Assembly: GCA_003242315.1 (NCBI GenBank)
Contig: QGUY01000220.1
Coordinates: 1-6,662 of the forward strand
Direction of reading: 5' to 3'
Source of the DNA: Bacteroidota bacterium
Lineage (GTDB): Bacteria; Bacteroidota; Bacteroidia; Cytophagales; Cyclobacteriaceae
DNA: 6,662 bases
The notes under the pieces are model-generated. The model did no database searches, had not been told where the DNA came from, and worked only from the letters and a program-made list of their open reading frames with translations. Of this stretch, positions 5,018 through 6,662 are shown piece by piece. Made by a program: the position numbers and the translations under genes. Numbering within the stretch: the first letter of the stretch is position 1; each line of letters begins with the position of its first letter.

Positions 5018-6057
5018 AGCTCAATATCGAGTTTGGTCAGGAATGAGTCGGACTCGGTCATCGTGAGATTGTACCGATTGGCATATAATATATCCAATCT
5101 CTTCCGGACATTTTTCAGTCCGATACCACTCCGAATGGAATCGTGAGAATTATGCCGCGTCAGTGGCAGGCTGTTCTCGGTCAGGAACGACAATCGGCTG
5201 TCATTGACATGGAGATGAACGCGCACCCAAGACGTCTTTTCATCCTTCGCGGCGCCATGCTTGAAGGCATTTTCCACAAACGGGATCAGCAGGAGCGGCG
5301 GCATCATCCTTCCCTTAATCACACCCTGTACGTCAAAAGAGACGTCAAGCCGATTACCATATCTGATCTTTTCCAATTCAATGTAATTGCGCAGCAACTG
5401 CACTTCTTTCTCCAGGTCGACGTGCGGCGCATTGCACTCGTAGAGCATATAGCTTAAGATATCGGAAAGTTTCAGCAGCGCGGCAGACGCCTCCTTCTCT
5501 CCGGAGATCACCATTCCGTAAATGTTGTTCAGCGTATTGAAAAGAAAATGAGGCTGCAACTGGTTCTTCAACATCTGCAACTCCGCCTCGGCTTTCTCTT
5601 CCCTTAGGATCGAGGCTGCCTTTTCCTGGGCGATGTAGCGTTGCGTCATTTTGATCACCACTACAGGCGACGCGACATAAATCAGATCGACAAACATATA
5701 AACCGTCTTCATCGACCAGAAGTCGGTCGCGCCACCCGGCATCTCGTAGGGGAACAGCTCATAGAGAAACATCAGCACTACCATTCCCACAAATGCAAAG
5801 AGCAGCACCAGTGCACCGAGCTTTACATACTGTCGACCAGGAATCAGTTTGGGAAACAGGTAGTACGCTACAAAGTATGTGTACGGGATCTTCACCGTCA
5901 TCGTCCATAGCTCAAACAGGAACCACTCGAAGTAGTGCGTTCCGTAGTACGAGCCATTGACGATCCCATAGAACGTCAGCCAGAACGACCAGTACAGTAC
6001 GTGCCGCACGATGCGCTCCGGCGGCCACCCATCATATTCCTTGGCTAAGCTGATCAT
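5014..6057 (-). CDS. LytS/YehU-type membrane sensor histidine kinase
   Basis: The protein has 347 residues. The N-terminal half has four predicted membrane helices, roughly 19-38, 46-68, 78-102 and 118-137, linked by short loops with no extracytoplasmic sensor domain. A coiled-coil-like linker (140-163) leads to the His_kinase domain, with phospho-acceptor H170 in LKNQLQPHFLFNTLNNIYG (163-181). The ATPase part follows, with N-box PFVENAFKHG (259-268, N263) and G-box SGIGLKNVRKRL (310-321). All catalytic elements are present. It should autophosphorylate and pass phosphate to D53 of the overlapping LytTR regulator. With four helices and almost no periplasmic sequence it probably senses a change in the membrane or a small hydrophobic ligand, as suggested for this class; the signal itself cannot be deduced. 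The ATG at 6055-6057 is followed directly by the cytosolic lead-in MISLAKEYDGW and no better upstream start was found. Confidence 0.94.
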   Translation of the reverse strand: MISLAKEYDGWPPERIVRHVLYWSFWLTFYGIVNGSYYGTHYFEWFLFELWTMTVKIPYTYFVAYYLFPKLIPGRQYVKLGALVLLFAFVGMVVLMFLYELFPYEMPGGATDFWSMKTVYMFVDLIYVASPVVVIKMTQRYIAQEKAASILREEKAEAELQMLKNQLQPHFLFNTLNNIYGMVISGEKEASAALLKLSDILSYMLYECNAPHVDLEKEVQLLRNYIELEKIRYGNRLDVSFDVQGVIKGRMMPPLLLIPFVENAFKHGAAKDEKTSWVRVHLHVNDSRLSFLTENSLPLTRHNSHDSIRSGIGLKNVRKRLDILYANRYNLTMTESDSFLTKLDIEL

Positions 6058-6066
6058 AGGTCACAT

Positions 6067-6074
6067 CAAAAATA
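6067..6074 (-). promoter_or_regulatory. Weak candidate -7 box (TATTTTTG) for the kinase-regulator operon
   Basis: On the minus strand the bases read TATTTTTG, matching TAnnTTTG, 9 bases before the kinase ATG. No TTTG-like -33 element is seen at the expected distance, and the implied leader would be only a few bases. The same octamer precedes the winged-helix gene at a similarly short distance. Confidence 0.25.
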
Positions 6075-6101
6075 GCGCTTAAAACCAGGTTTCTACAGGG
6101 A

Positions 6102-6153
6102 GCGATACGAACAACCAATTGCGTCGTACGGACGCACGGTTTCGCGATACGAA
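6102..6153. repeat. 10-bp direct repeat GCGATACGAA, 42 bp apart, in the divergent spacer
   Basis: GCGATACGAA occurs exactly at 6102-6111 and 6144-6153. The 42-bp spacing equals about four helical turns, so both copies face the same side of the DNA. The pair lies between the kinase operon and the outer-membrane gene. LytTR regulators use direct repeats, although usually closer together. The second copy overlaps the inverted repeat at 6143-6164. Confidence 0.45.
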
Positions 6154-6164
6154 ATGACATCGCG
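6143..6164. repeat. Inverted repeat CGCGAT-N10-ATCGCG in the divergent spacer
   Basis: CGCGAT (6143-6148) and its reverse complement ATCGCG (6159-6164) are separated by 10 bp. A further small dyad, GCGTC-N5-GACGC, lies at 6121-6135. The 203-bp spacer 6058-6260 otherwise contains no gene; ORFs drawn through it on the minus strand have no recognisable content. A dimeric regulator site is possible, and chance is possible at this length. Confidence 0.35.
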
Positions 6165-6260
6165 GTGGCGACACTCATCTCCGAATCGGATAGCCTCACC
6201 TTCGTCCTTATTCTGTGCGGCCATAATGTCACGCTCGCATATTGGCAGGCAAAAAACTTG

Positions 6261-6662
6261 ATGAAATACTTCGTCGCATCCATCCTTATCTTCCTCATGA
6301 TGAACACCCGCGATGCCATTGCACAAGGCCGGGTCACAGGTCGGGTGCAAGATGCCGGAGGCGAACCGATTCCGCTTGCTCATGTGCTGCTCTATCAGGA
6401 CGATGAGACGGAACGATTTCTGCAGGGTGTCGCGACGGATTCCAGCGGGACGTTCGACCTGCAACATTCAGTCACGGGTTCGCTGTTCATCGTCGTCCAG
6501 GCGTTGGGCTTTCGGGAGTATCGGAGCCAGGTCTTCGGCCCCAATCTGCACATTGACCTGGGCAAGATCATCCTGGAGACGCAGGCAGAGCAGCTGGACG
6601 CGGTAACAGTGACTGCCGACAGGCCGCTGTTCGAACAGAAAATGGACCGCACGATCGTGAAC
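6261..6662 (+). CDS. Outer-membrane beta-barrel / TonB-dependent-receptor-like protein, 5' end only
   Basis: 134 residues are visible; the frame is still open at the window edge. The ATG at 6261 gives a clean signal peptide: MKYF, a hydrophobic core (5-14) and cleavage after AIA at 21, leaving Q22 first, a very common end in Bacteroidota exported proteins. Residues about 23-107 form a carboxypeptidase-regulatory-like beta-sandwich (GRVTGRVQDAGGEPIPLAHV, TDSSGTFDL, ALGFREYRSQV). The linker LDAVTVTADRP (112-122) then leads to FEQKMDRTIVN (124-134), the start of a plug-like region. The 'Q-K-x-D-R-T-x-V-N' signature is typical of the outer_membrane_beta-barrel (OMP_b-brl_3) group more than of classic SusC proteins. 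Full members are usually about 750-950 residues. The cargo is unknown. Divergent orientation from the LytS/LytTR pair suggests shared control. Later in-frame ATGs at 6297 and 6300 would destroy the signal peptide. Confidence 0.9.
   Translation, partial: MKYFVASILIFLMMNTRDAIAQGRVTGRVQDAGGEPIPLAHVLLYQDDETERFLQGVATDSSGTFDLQHSVTGSLFIVVQALGFREYRSQVFGPNLHIDLGKIILETQAEQLDAVTVTADRPLFEQKMDRTIVN

Noticed and set aside
6242..6260. Possible sigma-54 promoter TTGGCAGG before the barrel gene
   Set aside because: No TTGC-like element lies at the required spacing; the bases there are AAAC. The only TTG is several bases too far downstream, next to the start codon.
6032..6467. Minus-strand ORFs across the kinase-barrel spacer
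   Set aside because: They overlap the signal peptide and first domain of the barrel gene and have no family features, so they are frame shadows.
1..6662. CRISPR arrays, tRNA or rRNA genes, and insertion sequences
   Set aside because: No regularly spaced repeats, no tRNA-like or rRNA-like conserved segments and no transposase motifs were seen on either strand by eye.

Overview
The window most resembles a Bacteroidota chromosome, probably a Cytophagales-type environmental bacterium. The evidence is a LytS/LytTR two-component pair, a SusC/OMP-like outer-membrane barrel protein whose signal peptide ends in A-Q, start codons without Shine-Dalgarno sequences, two TAnnTTTG-like -7 boxes, and a C-terminal fragment with the 'GWIRVSV...AY...AG' pattern seen in secreted proteins of that phylum. 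The assignment rests on family recognition only; no database search was run.

Layout. (1) 2-1096, +: the 3' part of a sigma-54 activator (PAS end, AAA+ domain with GAFTGA, Fis-type HTH). (2) 1248-1943, +: an OsmC-family protein with an unusual signal peptide, preceded by a candidate -24/-12 sigma-54 promoter (1197-1212) and followed by a strong intrinsic terminator (1973-2002). Together these look like a small regulator-target unit. (3) 3315-2091, -: a two-gene cassette, a winged-helix protein followed 4 nt later by an AbiEii-like nucleotidyltransferase. A perfect 24-bp palindrome (3338-3361) lies at its promoter. Lines sampled by hand here are AT-richer than the flanking genes. This is the most likely accessory, toxin-antitoxin-like or defence-like element in the window. 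(4) 3349-3561, +: a short ORF that looks like the surviving C-terminus of a larger secreted protein, abutting the cassette. (5) 3575-4246, +: an uncharacterised seven-helix membrane protein. (6) 6057-4304, -: a LytS-type sensor kinase and a LytTR response regulator, overlapping by ATGA. (7) 6261 to the window edge, +: the 5' end of an outer-membrane beta-barrel (TonB-receptor-like) gene, divergent from the kinase. The shared 203-bp spacer holds a 10-bp direct repeat 42 bp apart and an inverted repeat.

Three regulatory stories are suggested: enhancer-dependent control of an exported OsmC protein; autoregulation of a winged-helix/nucleotidyltransferase pair through a long palindrome; and a LytS/LytTR system that may control itself and the divergent barrel gene. 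All three are inferences from sequence motifs and gene order.
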